Assembly (NCBI GenBank): GCA_023430045.1
Contig: JAEZCF010000150.1
Span: 1 to 23,861 of the forward strand
Reading direction: 5' to 3'
Length of the DNA stretch: 23,861 nt
From: Pseudomonadota bacterium
Lineage (GTDB): Bacteria > Pseudomonadota > Gammaproteobacteria > Xanthomonadales > Xanthomonadaceae
Shown: positions 14,704 to 23,597 of the stretch, piece after piece
How positions within the stretch are numbered: the stretch's first letter is position 1
Layout: every line of letters begins with the position of its first letter
Position numbers and translations under genes: made by a program
Notes under the pieces: generated by a model
Seen by the model: only the letters and a program-made list of their open reading frames with translations
What the model was told of the DNA's origin: nothing
Databases searched by the model: none

Positions 14704-15820
14704 GCAGTCTCCGGGCAAGTGCCAGTTCGGCGAGAAGGGCATCGAATTCGCGTACCACCTGTTGTGGATGCAGGCGTTTCATGTCGCGTGCCGCCTGTTT
14801 GCCCAGCGAGCGGCGCAGGGCGTCATCGCCGGCCAGCCGCACGGCGGCGTCGATGAACTGCGGTTCGTCGTTCACTGCGGCGCCGTTCTGGTCATGCCGC
14901 AGGTATTCGCGTGCAGCGCCATAATCGAAGGCCACCGTGACCACGCCACTGGCCATCGCCTCCAGGGTGACGTTGCCGAATGTTTCACTGCGGCTGGGAA
15001 ACAGGAACAGATCGCCGCTGGCGAAATGCCGGGCAAGCTCATCGCCGCGCTGCACGCCGCAGAACAGGAAATCCGGATTCTCATGGGCCAGCTGGGCGCG
15101 GGCGGGACCGTCGCCCACCAGCACGAAGCGCGCTTTCGGGCGCTGCTGCTGCAGGCGGCGGAAGGCCTTCACCGCAAGGCCGAGATTCTTTTCCGCCGCG
15201 ATGCGGCCGACATAGATCGCCGCGAAGCCGTTGCCATCGATGCCCCATTCCTCGCGCAGGACAGGGTCGCGGCGGCTGGGTTCGAACTGCTGGCTGTCCA
15301 CCGCACGCGCCAGCAGCCGTACGCGTTCGAAGCCTTCGCCGGCGAGGAACTGCTGCAGTTCGCGGGTCGGCACCAGGGTTGCATCGGCCTGGTTGTGGAA
15401 GCGGCGCATCCAGCGCAGTGCTGCGGCCTGCAGCCACGCCGCGCCGTAGTCCGGCAGGTACTCGTCGAAACGGGTATGGAAACCCGTGGCGACCGGGATG
15501 CGCAGCCGCCGCGCGCATCGCAGCGCCGACCAGCCCAACGGACCCTCGGTGGCGATGTAGATCGCATCCGGGCGGTTGGCCTGCCAGTGACGGCCCAGGC
15601 GGATGGGCGCCGGCAGCCCGAAGCGCAGGCCGGGATAGCGTGGCAGCGCGGCACCGGGCACCAGGAAGGTGTCGTCCGCAACGGTGTCGGTTTCCTGCCG
15701 TGGACGGACCAGGTCGATGTCATGGCCAGCGCTCCGCAGGCCCTGCTCAAGTCCCTGCACGGTCAGGGCGACCCCGTTGACTTCCGGAGGATAGGTCTCG
15801 GTGACGATCGCATAGCGCAT
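14684..15820 (-). CDS. GT4 family glycosyltransferase (MgtA/PimB-like)
   Basis: This is a retaining GT-B fold glycosyltransferase of 378 aa. The N-terminal domain opens with MRYAIVTETYPPEVNGVALT, typical of the GDP-mannose-dependent mannosyltransferase (MgtA) and related lipid glycosyltransferase branch. It includes GFHTRFDEYLPDYG. The C-terminal nucleotide-sugar domain starts near IYVGRIAAEKNL and has the E-x7-E region in PSRSETFGNVTLEAMASG. A strong GGGAGG ribosome site fixes the ATG at 15820. The PAP2 gene overlaps its end by 20 bases. The acceptor is probably a lipid or polyprenyl phosphate, judging by this branch and the PAP2 partner; this is inference. Genes of this type next to Pho-regulated genes are of interest because some proteobacteria swap phospholipids for glycolipids under phosphate limitation. 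Confidence 0.85.
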   Translation of the reverse strand: MRYAIVTETYPPEVNGVALTVQGLEQGLRSAGHDIDLVRPRQETDTVADDTFLVPGAALPRYPGLRFGLPAPIRLGRHWQANRPDAIYIATEGPLGWSALRCARRLRIPVATGFHTRFDEYLPDYGAAWLQAAALRWMRRFHNQADATLVPTRELQQFLAGEGFERVRLLARAVDSQQFEPSRRDPVLREEWGIDGNGFAAIYVGRIAAEKNLGLAVKAFRRLQQQRPKARFVLVGDGPARAQLAHENPDFLFCGVQRGDELARHFASGDLFLFPSRSETFGNVTLEAMASGVVTVAFDYGAAREYLRHDQNGAAVNDEPQFIDAAVRLAGDDALRRSLGKQAARDMKRLHPQQVVREFDALLAELALARRLHAHHAA

Positions 15821-15938
15821 GGCAGCCTCCCGTTTGCGGGCATGCTCGGCGCTGGCCATGTCCCTGCCATGACCGGAGTGCGACGGTAAGGTGACGGGCG
15901 CTGGTGCGGCCGACTATCGATTATCGACTTCGTCGTGC

Positions 15939-15957
15939 AGCCGGGCATGGCCCGGCT
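15939..15957. repeat. GC-rich palindrome after ppx
   Basis: AGCCGGGC and GCCCGGCT form a perfect 8-bp stem around ATG, 20 bases beyond the ppx stop codon. The flanking GTGC-AGCCGGGC pattern resembles the GTAG/SMAG-type repeats of Stenotrophomonas. It may also terminate or stabilise the ppx transcript. Confidence 0.5.
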
Positions 15958-15976
15958 CTGTCACCGTCCGTTCCAG

Positions 15977-17500
15977 TCAGGCCACGAATGGCCGGAATTG
16001 CACGCCCAGCCCGGCCATGCCGTCCACTTCGCCAATCAGGTCGGCGCGCAGCAACGGCCGCGGGTCGATGACATCCTGCGGCACCACCAGCGTCAGCCGT
16101 TCGTCTTCGGCGGTAAGCTCCGGCACCGGGATAGGCGTGGCCTCGCGTGCACGGTTCAGCAGTACCGCCAGCCGCAGCAGCGCGGCCAGCCGCCTGGCCG
16201 GTACCGCCAGCCGATCCGGCAGCGCTTCGAACGCGCTCTTGGGCACGTTGCGGCGATGGGTGCGCACCAGTGCGGCGAGCATCTGCTGCTCCTGGCGCGA
16301 GAACCCGGCGATATCCGAATGCTCCAGGACATAGCTGCCGTGCGTGTGGTAACCACTGTGCGCGATCATCAGGCCAAGCTCATGCAGGCCTGCGGCCCAG
16401 CCCAGCATGCGTGCATCGTCGGCATCCAGCTTCCAGCTGTCCTGCACCTGTTCGAACAACGCCATGGCGGTGTCCTGCACGCGCGAGGCCTGTGCGACAT
16501 CGATGTCGTAGCCGGTGGTCAACGCGGCCACGGACTCATCGCGCAGGTCGTTCTCGCTGGCGCGGCCGAGGATGTCGTACAGGATGCCTTCGCGCATGGC
16601 GGCCTTGCTGACCAGCAGCTTCTGCAGCCCCAGCGCCTGGAACGCCGCTTCCAGCACCAGGATGCCACCGGCGATGATCGGCCGCCGATCGGACGACAGC
16701 CCGGGCAGGTCGATGTCGTCGATGCGCTTGGCCTTCAGCAGTTCATCGCGCAGCTGCGGCAGGGCTTCGGCGGTGATCGCGCCCTTGCTCAGCTTCATGG
16801 TCGCGCAGATCTCGCTGATGGCCTTGTGCGTGCCTGACGAACCCAATGCTTCATGCCAGCCGAGCGCGCGGTACTTGGTCGCGAACTGCTGGAACTCCGC
16901 GCCGATCTCGGTCAGCGCATCCTTCCAGCGCTTCCTGCTGAGCTTTCCGCCCGGAAAGAAGCGCCGCGTGCTGGCGATGCAGCCGGCCTGCAGGCTCTCA
17001 CGTTCCAGCGTCTGCATGCCCTGGCCGATGATGAACTCCGTGGAGCCGCCACCGATGTCGATGACCAGACGGCGCTGGTCCGGCTTTGGTGGCTGTGCGT
17101 GCGCGACGCCAAGGTAGATCAGGCGCGCCTCTTCGCGGCCACTGACCACTTCGATGGCATGACCGAGTGCGGTTTCGGCCGGCATCAGGAAGGAATGTGG
17201 CGAACGCAGCTGGCGCACGGTGTTGGTGGCCAGCGCGCGGACGCGATGCGGTGGAATGTCGCGGATGCGCTGGCCGAACCGCGCCAGGCATTCCAGCGCG
17301 CGCTGGCGCGCTTCGCTGGACAGGCCGCCCTTGCCATCCAGACCGTCGGCCATGCGTACGGTTTCGCGCAGGCGGTCAACCACGCGGAGCTGTCCCTGCG
17401 TGTGCCGGGCGATGATCATGTGGAAGCTGTTGGAGCCCAGGTCGATGGCTGCCAGCAGCTCGCCGTCCTGCAGGGTGGGGAGTGTCTTGGTATGCGGCAT
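15977..17500 (-). CDS. ppx: Exopolyphosphatase (Ppx/GppA family)
   Basis: This cytoplasmic enzyme removes terminal phosphate from long polyphosphate chains, and relatives hydrolyse pppGpp. The protein is 507 aa, close to the 513 aa of E. coli Ppx. The ASKHA-type ATPase-fold motifs are clear: LAAIDLGSNSFHMIIARH near the N terminus and VIDIGGGSTEFIIG in the second subdomain. The SGREEARLIYLGV segment and a long C-terminal helical (HD-like) region with HELGLMIAHSGYHTHGSYV also fit the family. The ATG at 17500 gives a usual start (MPHTKTLPTLQDGELLAAIDLG), though the ribosome site is weak. It lies 116 bases downstream of ppk on the same strand; the pair balances polyphosphate synthesis and breakdown. 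A GppA role cannot be excluded, but ppk linkage and length favour Ppx. Confidence 0.93.
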   Translation of the reverse strand: MPHTKTLPTLQDGELLAAIDLGSNSFHMIIARHTQGQLRVVDRLRETVRMADGLDGKGGLSSEARQRALECLARFGQRIRDIPPHRVRALATNTVRQLRSPHSFLMPAETALGHAIEVVSGREEARLIYLGVAHAQPPKPDQRRLVIDIGGGSTEFIIGQGMQTLERESLQAGCIASTRRFFPGGKLSRKRWKDALTEIGAEFQQFATKYRALGWHEALGSSGTHKAISEICATMKLSKGAITAEALPQLRDELLKAKRIDDIDLPGLSSDRRPIIAGGILVLEAAFQALGLQKLLVSKAAMREGILYDILGRASENDLRDESVAALTTGYDIDVAQASRVQDTAMALFEQVQDSWKLDADDARMLGWAAGLHELGLMIAHSGYHTHGSYVLEHSDIAGFSRQEQQMLAALVRTHRRNVPKSAFEALPDRLAVPARRLAALLRLAVLLNRAREATPIPVPELTAEDERLTLVVPQDVIDPRPLLRADLIGEVDGMAGLGVQFRPFVA

Positions 17501-17616
17501 GGGCGAATGTTAGCCGAAGGCCGGGGCGTGGCGTCACCGCAAAGCCTTCACATGGGATGCGACACCGGGTCGCGGGGCCAGGGCGGCGCGCAGCGGGCAT
17601 GCGATGGCGCTTGCCC

Positions 17617-19710
17617 TTACAGCCCCTGCATCAATGCCATCTGTGCCGAATGCGGAGCTTCGTCATGGGCCGGCTCCAGCTTGACGTAACGGCCGTCCGC
17701 CTGCAGTTCCCACGCGTTGAGGTTGTCATCCAGGTAGTTCTGCAGCACATCGCGATAAACCCGCTTGGCGAGTTCCGGATCCAGGATAGGAAAGCCGGTC
17801 TCCACCCGTCGCAGCAGGTTGCGCTCCAGCCAGTCGGCGCTGGCGCAGAACAGCTCAGGGGCACCGTCATTGCCGAACCAGTAGACGCGGCTGTGTTCGA
17901 GGAAGCGGCCGACGATGGAGCGCACGCGGATGTTGTCCGATACGCCCGGCACGCCGGGTCGCAGCGTGCAGGCACCGCGTACGATCAGGTCGATCTGCAC
18001 GCCGGCCTGCGACGCGGCATACAGCGCGCGCACCACCCGGGGCTCGTTGAGGGCGTTCATCTTGACGATGATGCGGGCCGGTCGGCCGGCCCGCGCGATC
18101 CGCGCTTCGCGTTCGATGCGCTTGAGCACCCCCGTGTGCAGCGTGAACGGCGATTGCAGCAACCGTTTCAGGTCAGCCTTGGAAGACAGACCGGACAACT
18201 GCTGGAACAGCAGGTGCACATCGCTGCCGATGTCCGCATCGGCGGTGATCAGGCTGAGGTCGGTGTACGCGCGCGCTGTACCGCTGTGGTAGTTGCCGGT
18301 GCCCAGATGCACGTAGCGGCGCAGTTTGCGTCCTTCGCGACGCACGATGAGCAGCATCTTGGCGTGGGTCTTGAAGCCCACCACGCCATACACCACCTGT
18401 ACGCCGGCTTCCTGCAGGCGGTCGGCGAGACCGAGATTGGCTTCTTCGTCGAAGCGTGCGCGCAGCTCCACCACCACCGTCACGTCCTTGCCGTTGCGCG
18501 CGGCCTGGATCAGGGCCTCCACGATCAGCGAATCCTTGCCGGTGCGGTACAGCGTCTGCTTGATCGCCAGGACATTGGGGTCCACGGCTGCCTGCTTGAT
18601 GACCTCCAGTACGGTGCTGAACGCATCGAACGGGTGGTGCAGCAGCAGGTCCTGACGGGCGACCACGTCGAAAATGCTTTCCGCATCGTTGTCGCGCAGC
18701 GTGCGCGGCGTCATCGGCGGGTACTTCAGCTCAGGACGGGCCACGACGTCATACAGCTGGATGATGCGGTTCAGATTGACCGGACCATCGATGTAGTAGA
18801 CAGCATTCTCTGTCAGGCCGAAGTTCTGCAGCAGGGTGCGCACGATGTCGCCCGGCACGTCCTTGGCGATCTCCAGCCGCACGGCAGGCCGGTAACCGCG
18901 GTCGACCAGCTCGTCGCGCAGTGCCAGCGCCAGGTTCTCCACTTCTTCTTCGTCCACCACCAGTTCGGAATTGCGGGTGACGCGGAACTGGTAGGCACCC
19001 TGTACTTCCATGCCGGGGAACAGCTCATCGACGAATGCCGACAGCATCGACGAAAGGAAGACGAAGTTCTGCCCGCCGCCGAGGCTTTCGGGCAGCTGGA
19101 TGATGCGCGGCAAGGAACGCGGCGCACGCACGATCGCCAGATGGCCGTTGCGACCGAAGGCATCGGTGCCCTTCAGCACCACGACGATGTTCAGCGACTT
19201 GTTGAGGATCTTCGGGAACGGATGCACCGGGTCCAGGCCCAGCGGCGACAGCACCGGCATGATTTCGTTGCGGAAGAACGCCCGCAGCCAGCGCTTCTGC
19301 CGCGGGTTCCACGAATGACGGCCCAGCACGCTGATGCCTTCTTCGTGCAGCGCCGGCCGCAGCAGGTCGTTCCAGCAGCGGTACTGCTGGTCCACCAGCT
19401 CGGCGGCACGGTCATGGATGGCGCTGAGGATGGCCTGCGGGCTCATGCCATCCGGCGCGGGCGGCAGGCCGAATTCCTGCGCATGGCGTACGGCGGCGGC
19501 GCGGATTTCGAAGAATTCGTCCAGGTTGGTGCAGGAAATGCACATGAAGCGCAGGCGTTCCAGCAGTGGCACCTGCGTATCCAGTGCCTGCGCCAGCACC
19601 CGGAAGTTGAAATCCAGCTGCGACAGTTCGCGGTTGATGTACAACGCCGGATCGCGCAGCAGGTCGCTTTCGGGATGCGCGGCAACGGGGAGGGATCCTG
19701 GGCTGCTCAT
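17617..19710 (-). CDS. ppk1: Polyphosphate kinase 1
   Basis: This membrane-associated kinase polymerises the gamma-phosphate of ATP into polyphosphate. The protein is 697 aa (E. coli Ppk 688). The N-terminal domain begins YINRELSQLDFNFRVL. The catalytic phospholipase-D-like half contains VVELRARFDEEANL, and VVGFKTHAKMLLIVR with His449, equivalent to the autophosphorylated His435 of E. coli. It also has YVHLGTGNYHSGTARAYTD and the late FCASADWLERNLLRRVE motif. The ATG at 19710 overlaps the phoR stop codon as ATGA, so ppk translation is probably coupled to phoR. This places polyphosphate synthesis directly under the phosphate-sensing operon. Confidence 0.96.
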   Translation of the reverse strand: MSSPGSLPVAAHPESDLLRDPALYINRELSQLDFNFRVLAQALDTQVPLLERLRFMCISCTNLDEFFEIRAAAVRHAQEFGLPPAPDGMSPQAILSAIHDRAAELVDQQYRCWNDLLRPALHEEGISVLGRHSWNPRQKRWLRAFFRNEIMPVLSPLGLDPVHPFPKILNKSLNIVVVLKGTDAFGRNGHLAIVRAPRSLPRIIQLPESLGGGQNFVFLSSMLSAFVDELFPGMEVQGAYQFRVTRNSELVVDEEEVENLALALRDELVDRGYRPAVRLEIAKDVPGDIVRTLLQNFGLTENAVYYIDGPVNLNRIIQLYDVVARPELKYPPMTPRTLRDNDAESIFDVVARQDLLLHHPFDAFSTVLEVIKQAAVDPNVLAIKQTLYRTGKDSLIVEALIQAARNGKDVTVVVELRARFDEEANLGLADRLQEAGVQVVYGVVGFKTHAKMLLIVRREGRKLRRYVHLGTGNYHSGTARAYTDLSLITADADIGSDVHLLFQQLSGLSSKADLKRLLQSPFTLHTGVLKRIEREARIARAGRPARIIVKMNALNEPRVVRALYAASQAGVQIDLIVRGACTLRPGVPGVSDNIRVRSIVGRFLEHSRVYWFGNDGAPELFCASADWLERNLLRRVETGFPILDPELAKRVYRDVLQNYLDDNLNAWELQADGRYVKLEPAHDEAPHSAQMALMQGL

Positions 19711-21044
19711 GGGATTCGGTCTTCGGCATTGGGAAAGGGCGCCGGCTCGCGCACGCGCACGTGTCCGGCGTCGAAATGGCAGGAGAACGTCGAGCCTTTG
19801 CCCACCTCGCTCTGGATATCCAGGCGGGCATCGTGCAGGCCAAGGATGTGCTTGACGATCGACAGGCCCAGGCCGGTGCCGCCGCTTTCGCGGGAGCGGC
19901 TGCTGGATACCCGGTAGAAGCGTTCGGTCAGGCGCGGCAGGTGGCTGGCGGGAATGCCGTAGCCGGTATCGCAGACCGAAAGCATCGCACCGTCGCCTTC
20001 GCGACCGAATGTCACGCTTATCCGTCCGCCGGCCGGCGTGTAGCGCACGGCATTGGTGACCAGGTTGGAAAACGCGCTGTGCAGTTCCTTGATCGAACCC
20101 ACCAGGTCCACACCGGCCAAGTCCTCCACGCTGATCGTATGGCGGCCCTGGCTGTGCGCTTCGGCTTCGCGGCGCAGCGTGGCCAGCATCGGCACCATCG
20201 CGACCGTTTCGGCTTCGCCGTGTTCCTGCGATTCCAGCCGGGACAGGGTCAGCAGGTCTTCCACCAGCTGCGCCATGCGCTGGCTCTGCCTGCGCATCTC
20301 TTCCAGCATCGGTCCGGTGCCCGGGAAGTCTTCCGGGTCCATCATGTCCAGGTAGCCGTGCACCACGGTCAGCGGTGTACGCAGCTCGTGGGACACGTTG
20401 GCGACGAAATCGCGACGCACCTGTTCCAGCCGCAGCAGCTTGCTCACGTCGCGTGCGATCAGCAGCCAGTAGTCCGGCGAATAGGGAATCAGCCGCAGGT
20501 TGAGGCGGATCGCCGGATCGACCGGCGATGGCACGTCCAGGATGGGTTCGGCATTGCGACCGCCTGCCAACCAGTGCGCCAGCGGCATCGGCTGCAGGCG
20601 TTCCACCAGGGCCTGGCCGAGGTCGCCGGGATGATGCAGGCCCAGCAGCACGGTCGCCGCTTCGTTGAACCACTGCACGCGTTGGCTGTTGCGGTCCAGC
20701 ACGACCACCGCATCCGGCAGAGCCGCCGCCGCCGCGCGGTAACTGCGCAGCATGTCCAGCAGGCGCCGCTTGCGCACACGCATTTCCAGCTGGTTGCGCG
20801 ATACCAGGCGGTCCAGCTCATTCCACGCGCCGTCGCCGGATGCGATGTCCCAGCGCCTGCGCGCGGTCAGCCGTCCCAGCACGCGATGCAGCCGCCAGTA
20901 GTGCCATGCCAGCGCGCCGATGGCGGCCATCGCCACGCCCATCCAGGGATTGCCCAGCAGCCCGCCCACGGCTCCGGCCAACGACAGCACCGCAGCCAGG
21001 GTGGCCAGGGTCTTGAACCAGGCAGAGCGTCTATCGCGGGGCAT
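19707..21044 (-). CDS. phoR: Phosphate regulon sensor histidine kinase PhoR
   Basis: PhoR is the membrane kinase that phosphorylates PhoB when external phosphate is low, under control of the Pst transporter and PhoU. The protein is 445 aa. Two N-terminal hydrophobic segments (about residues 10-48) have almost no periplasmic loop, as in E. coli PhoR. A PAS-like domain follows (about 100-205, with LPDAVVVLDRNSQRVQWFNEAA). The dimerisation/phosphoacceptor domain has His219 in NVSHELRTPLTVVHGYLDMM. The ATPase domain has LVTNAVRYTPAGGR (N box), DTGYGIP (G1) and GGTGLGLSIVKHI (G2). It lies 76 bases downstream of phoB. Its stop overlaps the ppk start by four bases. Confidence 0.95.
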   Translation of the reverse strand: MPRDRRSAWFKTLATLAAVLSLAGAVGGLLGNPWMGVAMAAIGALAWHYWRLHRVLGRLTARRRWDIASGDGAWNELDRLVSRNQLEMRVRKRRLLDMLRSYRAAAAALPDAVVVLDRNSQRVQWFNEAATVLLGLHHPGDLGQALVERLQPMPLAHWLAGGRNAEPILDVPSPVDPAIRLNLRLIPYSPDYWLLIARDVSKLLRLEQVRRDFVANVSHELRTPLTVVHGYLDMMDPEDFPGTGPMLEEMRRQSQRMAQLVEDLLTLSRLESQEHGEAETVAMVPMLATLRREAEAHSQGRHTISVEDLAGVDLVGSIKELHSAFSNLVTNAVRYTPAGGRISVTFGREGDGAMLSVCDTGYGIPASHLPRLTERFYRVSSSRSRESGGTGLGLSIVKHILGLHDARLDIQSEVGKGSTFSCHFDAGHVRVREPAPFPNAEDRIP

Positions 21045-21120
21045 TGCGTTTCCGGAAGGTGGTTGAGGTATCCAGCGGCGGATCCCGGGTTATAGCAGAG
21101 TTGCCGGCGCCAGGACCGGC

Positions 21121-21810
21121 TCAGGTGGATGTGGAGAACCGGTAGCCCGCACCGCGCACGGTCTGCACCATCTCTTCCGCACCAAAGGGCTCCAGCGTCT
21201 TGCGCAGGCGGCGGATGTGCACGTCGATGGTGCGCTCTTCCACGTACACGCTGCCGCCCCACACATGGTCCAGCAGCTGCGCACGGGTATAGACGCGCTC
21301 GGGATGGGTCATGAAGAAATGCAGCAGGCGGTATTCGGTCGGGCCGATCGGCACCGGCTGGTCGTTGGCGAACACGCGGTGCGCCGCGCCATCGATGCGG
21401 ATGACGCCCACCGCCACGCTGCCGTCCTCGTCATCGTCGCGCGCGCGGCGCATCACCGCACGGATGCGCGCCAGCAGTTCGCGGGCGGAAAACGGTTTGA
21501 CGACGTAGTCGTCGACGCCGGCTTCCAGGCCGCCCACGCGATCGTTTTCCTCGCCGCGGGCGGTCAGCATGATGATCGGCACTTCGCGGGTCAGGGCTTC
21601 CTTGCGCCAGCGGCGGGCCAGGTCCAGACCGCTGGTGCCGGGCAGCATCCAGTCCAGCAGGATCAGGTCCGGGACGCGATCGGCGATGGCCGTCTGGGCC
21701 TCGCGCGCGTCGCCGGCGTGAATCGGCTCGTAATCACCCTTGCGCAGGGCGAAGGCGACCATTTCGCGGATCGCGGGTTCGTCATCGACGATCAGGATGC
21801 GTTTCTGCAC
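21121..21810 (-). CDS. phoB: Phosphate regulon response regulator PhoB
   Basis: PhoB is the OmpR-type transcription factor that activates phosphate-starvation genes. The protein is 229 aa. The receiver domain has the acidic pocket Asp9/Asp10 (ILIVDDEP), the phosphoacceptor Asp53 (LLDWMLPGTSG), a MLTARGEENDRVGGLEAG segment, and DDYVVKPFS with the conserved lysine. The C-terminal winged helix has PTEYRLLHFFM, the recognition region YVEERTIDVHIRRLRK and VRGAGYRFS at the end. The start codon is a GTG at 21810; a nearby ATG is out of frame. A probable Pho box lies about 55-72 bases upstream, consistent with the autoregulation known for this gene in other bacteria. Confidence 0.96.
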   Translation of the reverse strand: MQKRILIVDDEPAIREMVAFALRKGDYEPIHAGDAREAQTAIADRVPDLILLDWMLPGTSGLDLARRWRKEALTREVPIIMLTARGEENDRVGGLEAGVDDYVVKPFSARELLARIRAVMRRARDDDEDGSVAVGVIRIDGAAHRVFANDQPVPIGPTEYRLLHFFMTHPERVYTRAQLLDHVWGGSVYVEERTIDVHIRRLRKTLEPFGAEEMVQTVRGAGYRFSTST

Positions 21811-21864
21811 GTGCCCACCAGGTTGCTCATCGGATCAGGAATGAGCCCAGTAGACTACGGTTTG

Positions 21865-21882
21865 ATGACACGTTTGTGACCA
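21865..21882 (-). promoter_or_regulatory. Probable Pho box of phoB
   Basis: On the minus strand the sequence reads TGGTCAC-AAAC-GTGTCAT-CAAA. This is two 7-base repeats resembling CTGTCAT in the 11-base spacing with A-rich spacers of the PhoB consensus. A -10-like TAGTCT follows about nine bases after the second repeat. The second repeat matches the consensus at six of seven positions, the first less well. PhoB binding is inferred. Confidence 0.55.
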
Positions 21883-21933
21883 TGCCCGTCATAACGCCCC
21901 GCGACGTGACGCCCGGTTACCCGGCGGCAATGA

Positions 21934-23577
21934 TCAGCGTCGTTCCAGTTCCGGATCGTCCACGCCCTGGCGGCGCATCTCCAGCACGGTCGGAGTGATG
22001 TTCTCGATCCGCGCATCCACCCGCGCACGGGTGATGTAATCCAGCGACGGCTGGCGCTTGAGCGCCTGCAGCTGCATCAGGGCCTGCTCCGGACGCCCGT
22101 TCAGGAAGGCGGCCTCCGCGTAGGATTCGCTGGCGCGGGTCAGATCGCCGGCCAGTTCGCTGGCGCGGGCGAAACGCTGCTGGAAGACCGGATCGTTGCC
22201 GCTTTGTGACAGCAGTGGCCGCAGCATGTCCTGCGCGCGCTGGCCAGCCGCCTTGCCACCCTGCTCGTTGAGGATCTGCGCATACGCCAGCGCCACCGGC
22301 CGGCTGCCGGGATGGCGGCGCAGCAGCTCCTCGAACCGTGCGTTGGCCTGCGTCGCATGCCCGGAGCGGGACTCCGCCTCGCCCAGCGCCAGGGCCACCC
22401 ACAGGTTGTCCGGATCGATGTCGTTCAGGTCGGCCAGCATACGCGCCGCACCGGCTGCGCCACCGGTCCCGGTATTCAGCTGCGCCAGCGCCTGTCCATA
22501 CCGCTGCGCCGGCGTCAGCCCGTCCTTCTGGCGCCGTGCCAGCCCTTCGTACTCACGCGCAAGCTCGGACGGGGTGGGCGCACTGAGCACCCGCAGGCGT
22601 TCGCGCGCCCAGTCGAACTGGCCGCTGGAGCCACGGCTGAGCTGGCCGACCGACACCTGCATGCCGGGGGGCAGCAGCAGGTTCTGCCGGCGTACGGTGG
22701 GATCGGACAGGCCGGGATCGGTGGGGTCCACACGCTCGCGGCGCACGCCGCCGGGCACCTCGGTGGTGAGCACCACGGTGTCCTTCTTCATCTGCTCGGC
22801 GCGCAGCCTGGCTTCGCTGATACGGGTGGTGTTGACCGGGTGGGTGCGCAGGAAGTCCGGCACGGTGTAACCGCCGTCGTTGCCACGCATCGAGGCGCTC
22901 ATGCGTTCGAAGAAGCCGGCCATGGCATCCACGTCGTAGCCGCTGCGGGCAAGCGTACGGATGCCCAGGCGGTCGGCTTCCGATTCGTTGGAGCGGGTGT
23001 AGTCGATCTGGCGCTGCTGCATCAGGCCCATGCCAGACGCGATGCTGGCCATGGTGGCGTTGCCCGCGGAATTGCCGCCGGCCTGCTGGGAGGCGACGAT
23101 TGCCGCCAGCATGCCCAGCAGGATCGGAATCTGGTCGCGCTGCGCGCGTTCAACCCCGCGCAGCACATGCTGCTGGGTGACGTGGGCGATTTCGTGCGAA
23201 AGCACGGCGGCCACCTCGTCTTCCCGTTCGGCGGTCAGCACCAGGCCGGCGTTGACGCCGATGTAGCCGCCCAGCGTGGCGAAGGCATTGATCTGCCGGT
23301 CCTTCATCATGAAGAACGTGAACGGCTGCCGTGGCTGCGCGCTGTTGGAACCCAGCCGGGTGCCGATGGTCTGCAGCCAGTCGGCGACCAGCGGATCATC
23401 CAGCAGGTAGCCGTAGTTGCGCAGTTCCCGCAGCATCATGCCGCCGTACTCGGCCTGGCGCGCGGGGGTCAGCAGCTCCCCGGCCGACGAGCCGATGTCC
23501 GGCAACGAATCCTGGGCCTGGGCCAGCGGGATGCCCAGGGCGAGGGTCAGGGCGGCGGAGAGCAGCAACAGTCGCAA
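21934..23577 (-). CDS. bepA: M48 metalloprotease/chaperone BepA
   Basis: BepA (YfgC) is a periplasmic zinc protease and chaperone that helps assemble or degrade outer-membrane proteins such as LptD. From a TTG at 23577 the protein is 547 aa with a Sec signal peptide (LRLLLLSAALTLALGIPLAQA). The TTG follows a GAGGA site at good spacing. The upstream in-frame ATG at 23661 would add 28 residues of Cys- and His-rich sequence before the signal peptide and is less likely. The zinc motif is HEIAHVTQQH (His128, Glu129, His132), with the third ligand in SNESEADRLG. The C-terminal part has tetratricopeptide-like helices (from about residue 330), as in BepA. It is slightly longer than the E. coli protein (487 aa). 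It is divergent from grxC. Confidence 0.88.
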   Translation of the reverse strand: MRLLLLSAALTLALGIPLAQAQDSLPDIGSSAGELLTPARQAEYGGMMLRELRNYGYLLDDPLVADWLQTIGTRLGSNSAQPRQPFTFFMMKDRQINAFATLGGYIGVNAGLVLTAEREDEVAAVLSHEIAHVTQQHVLRGVERAQRDQIPILLGMLAAIVASQQAGGNSAGNATMASIASGMGLMQQRQIDYTRSNESEADRLGIRTLARSGYDVDAMAGFFERMSASMRGNDGGYTVPDFLRTHPVNTTRISEARLRAEQMKKDTVVLTTEVPGGVRRERVDPTDPGLSDPTVRRQNLLLPPGMQVSVGQLSRGSSGQFDWARERLRVLSAPTPSELAREYEGLARRQKDGLTPAQRYGQALAQLNTGTGGAAGAARMLADLNDIDPDNLWVALALGEAESRSGHATQANARFEELLRRHPGSRPVALAYAQILNEQGGKAAGQRAQDMLRPLLSQSGNDPVFQQRFARASELAGDLTRASESYAEAAFLNGRPEQALMQLQALKRQPSLDYITRARVDARIENITPTVLEMRRQGVDDPELERR

Positions 23578-23597
23578 GCGATGGTTCCTCGGGCAAT

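Noticed and set aside
17482..19917. 811-codon plus-strand open frame opposite ppk
   Set aside because: It is an antisense shadow rich in Gln/His/Val, with no recognisable motif, while ppk has all its catalytic motifs.
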